DNA of 6,970 nt, from the NCBI GenBank assembly GCA_036556985.1, contig DATBIK010000035.1, positions 1 to 6,970 of the forward strand, given 5' to 3'. The position numbers and the translations under genes were made by a program. The notes under the pieces are model-generated. The model ran no database searches. It was not told where the DNA came from and saw only the letters and a program-made list of their open reading frames with translations. How positions within the stretch are numbered: position 1 is the first letter of the stretch; each line of letters starts with the position of its first letter. Positions 5,949 to 6,970 of the stretch are shown one piece after another. Origin of the DNA: JAPSGM01 sp036556985. Lineage in GTDB: Bacteria; Chloroflexota; Limnocylindria; QHBO01.

Positions 5949-6488
5949 ATGAGCCAGCACCCGATCATGGACGCCGACGACCTGCGGCGCGCCCTGACCC
6001 GCATCGCCCACGAGATCGTGGAGCGCAACGCCGGGACCGATGGGCTGGTGCTCGTCGGGGTGCGCAGCCGGGGCGAGCCGATCGCCGACCGGCTGGCGGA
6101 CCTCATTGCGGAGCACGAGGGCCAGCGCCCGCCGGTCGGCTCGCTGGACATCACCTACTATCGCGACGACCTGACCCGGCTCGCCCACGCCCCGATCGTG
6201 AAGCATTCCGAGGCGATGCCCGATATCGACGGGCGCACCGTCGTCCTCGTCGATGACGTCCTCTTCACGGGCCGGACCGTGCGCGCGGCGCTCGACGCGC
6301 TCACCGACCACGGGCGGCCGTCGGCCGTTCGGCTGGCGGTCGTCGTGGATCGCGGCCACCGCGAGCTGCCGATTCGGCCCGACCACGTCGGCAAGAACCT
6401 GCCGACCGCCCCGGACGAGCGGGTCCACGTCCTCCTGACCGAGACCGACGACCGCGACGCGGTCGTCCTCGAGCGCCCGGAGGGCTAG
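5949..6488 (+). CDS. pyrR: Bifunctional PyrR: pyrimidine operon regulator / uracil phosphoribosyltransferase
   Basis: This 179-residue protein matches the usual PyrR length. It binds uridine nucleotides and pyr mRNA in species that use it as a regulator, and makes UMP from uracil and PRPP. Seen: LVLVGVRSRGEPIADRLA (33-50); DITYYRDDL (67-75), typical of PyrR; the PRPP-binding loop VVLVDDVLFTGRT (98-110); and DRGHRELPIRPDHVGKNLPT (134-153), a strong PyrR signature that separates it from UPRT (Upp) and other phosphoribosyltransferases. In many bacteria pyrR heads the pyr operon with pyrB and pyrC; here the next gene is convergent, so it is a single-gene unit on this side. The short gap before it leaves no room for an anti-terminator/terminator leader. 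The stop interlocks with that of the convergent gene (CTAG, 6485-6488). Confidence 0.95.
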   Translation: MSQHPIMDADDLRRALTRIAHEIVERNAGTDGLVLVGVRSRGEPIADRLADLIAEHEGQRPPVGSLDITYYRDDLTRLAHAPIVKHSEAMPDIDGRTVVLVDDVLFTGRTVRAALDALTDHGRPSAVRLAVVVDRGHRELPIRPDHVGKNLPTAPDERVHVLLTETDDRDAVVLERPEG

Positions 6489-6494
6489 CTCCCG
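6479..6494. other. Interlocked convergent stop codons
   Basis: The palindrome CTAG at 6485-6488 supplies TAG to pyrR on the plus strand (6486-6488) and TAG to the cyclase-receiver gene on the minus strand (6485-6487). GGAG (6479-6482) and CTCC (6489-6492) flank it as a weak 4-bp inverted repeat. That is too small to call a bidirectional terminator, and no T-run follows on either side. Confidence 0.7.
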
Positions 6495-6970
6495 TCGGCG
6501 TGGCGGCTGGCGTAGGCAGCCCGAACCGCGGCCACCACCTCGTCGGCTTCGGCGTCCTTCATGAGGCTCCCCACGGCCCCCGCCTGCAGCGCACGGCCGA
6601 TGCGCTCCGGCTCGGCGAAGCTGGTGAGGGCCACGACCGCCACGTGCGGCTGCCGGTCGCTGAGGGCGGCGATCGCCGCAGGCCCGTCCATGCGCGGCAT
6701 GACGAGGTCCATGAGCACCACGTCCGGCTCGAGGCGGAAGGCGGCCTCGAGGGCCTCCTCGCCGTTCGCCGCCTCGCCCACGATCTCGAGCTCGGGCACG
6801 AGCTCCAGGAAGCCGCGCAGGCCGCGGCGCACGACCTCGTAGTCGTCGACGAGGAGCACCTTGATCGGGGCGCCGGGCTCGTGGCGCCGCTCCGACCGGG
6901 TGCGGACGATGCCCCAGATCCGCTCCGACTCGCTGAGGCCGCGGAGACGCTGTGCGCCGAGGTCACGCAG
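6485..6970 (-). CDS. Nucleotide cyclase tail fused to a C-terminal receiver domain (N-terminus outside the window)
   Basis: The minus-strand frame is open from the right edge to TAG at 6485-6487 (161 codons). The first 37 residues, LRDLGAQRLRGL then SESERIWGIV, resemble the end of a class III adenylate/guanylate cyclase domain, which typically reads LG..RLKGL..P...F.V. A short Arg-rich linker (RTRSERRHEPGAP) leads without a stop into a NarL-type receiver: KVLLVDDYEVVRRGL (37-51), acidic pair Asp42-Asp43, phospho-acceptor Asp88 in VVLMDLVMPRMDG, Thr116 in ALTS, Lys138 in SLMKDA. The protein ends ten residues or so after the last helix, with no LuxR-type DNA-binding domain. A GTG at 6859 would give a 124-residue stand-alone receiver, but the meaningful upstream residues in the same frame argue for a fusion. 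What the receiver controls is inference; cyclase activity cannot be judged because the catalytic part is off the window. Confidence 0.75.
   Translation of the reverse strand: MRDLGAQRLRGLSESERIWGIVRTRSERRHEPGAPIKVLLVDDYEVVRRGLRGFLELVPELEIVGEAANGEEALEAAFRLEPDVVLMDLVMPRMDGPAAIAALSDRQPHVAVVALTSFAEPERIGRALQAGAVGSLMKDAEADEVVAAVRAAYASRHADGS

Noticed and set aside
4698..6428. 576-codon open frame on the minus strand
   Set aside because: It runs across the anti-sigma gene and pyrR, both of which have clear domains on the plus strand; its protein is repetitive Arg/Ala/Gly/Val with no recognisable motif.
6485..6859. Stand-alone CheY-like receiver starting at GTG 6859
   Set aside because: No ribosome binding site is clear before it, the frame continues upstream without a stop, and the Lys just before the GTG belongs to the first receiver strand. 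A fusion fits better, though the short form is not excluded.
1..6970. Mobile elements, CRISPR arrays, tRNA or rRNA genes, long repeats
   Set aside because: Nothing of the kind was seen by eye; the window is continuous single-copy coding sequence with short gaps.

Overview
This is a 6970-base stretch of very GC-rich, tightly packed bacterial DNA. The composition, GTG starts, 4-bp start/stop overlaps, a TAnnnT hexamer seven bases before some starts (the pattern of leaderless mRNAs), and an ECF sigma factor with a membrane anti-sigma factor carrying a Pro/Thr/Ser linker all point to a high-GC free-living lineage. Chloroflexota (soil or freshwater groups) or Actinomycetota are the best guesses, but the sequence alone does not decide. 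No tRNA, rRNA, CRISPR, insertion sequence or phage gene is visible, and no gene-free gap reaches 100 bases.

Layout. (1) 2-52, +: the last 16 codons of an unidentified gene. (2) 61-504, -: an OsmC peroxiredoxin. (3) 505-563: a divergent promoter region with a repeated ATCGGT/ACCGAT motif. (4) 564-2595, +: an overlapping three-gene unit of GNAT acetyltransferase, DUF202 membrane protein and GalT-like protein with an intact HxHxQ motif (GalT-like 1). (5) 2620-3606, +: a second GalT-family protein (GalT-like 2) whose nucleophilic His is Asn. It is preceded by a palindrome centred on a candidate -10 hexamer. (6) 3670-5909, +: an ECF sigma factor overlapping a zinc-finger anti-sigma factor with one membrane helix and a large outside domain with propeller-type repeats. 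(7) 5949-6488, +: a solitary pyrR, probably leaderless. (8) 6485-6970, -: the 3' part of a gene whose reading frame runs from what looks like the tail of a class III nucleotide cyclase straight into a NarL-type receiver domain. Its stop codon interlocks with that of pyrR.

How they may work together. The sigma/anti-sigma pair is a classic transmembrane signalling module. The GNAT, DUF202 and GalT-like 1 genes are translationally coupled and probably co-transcribed. The two neighbouring GalT-like proteins have lost different parts of the classical active site, which suggests either different substrates or a heteromeric enzyme. OsmC is an oxidative-stress enzyme transcribed away from the GNAT unit. 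PyrR and the cyclase-receiver protein appear to be independent units.

The points most worth a second look are the complementary GalT-like pair, the cyclase-to-receiver fusion (whose receiver could be mistaken for a stand-alone gene starting at GTG 6859), and the palindrome around the GalT-like 2 start.
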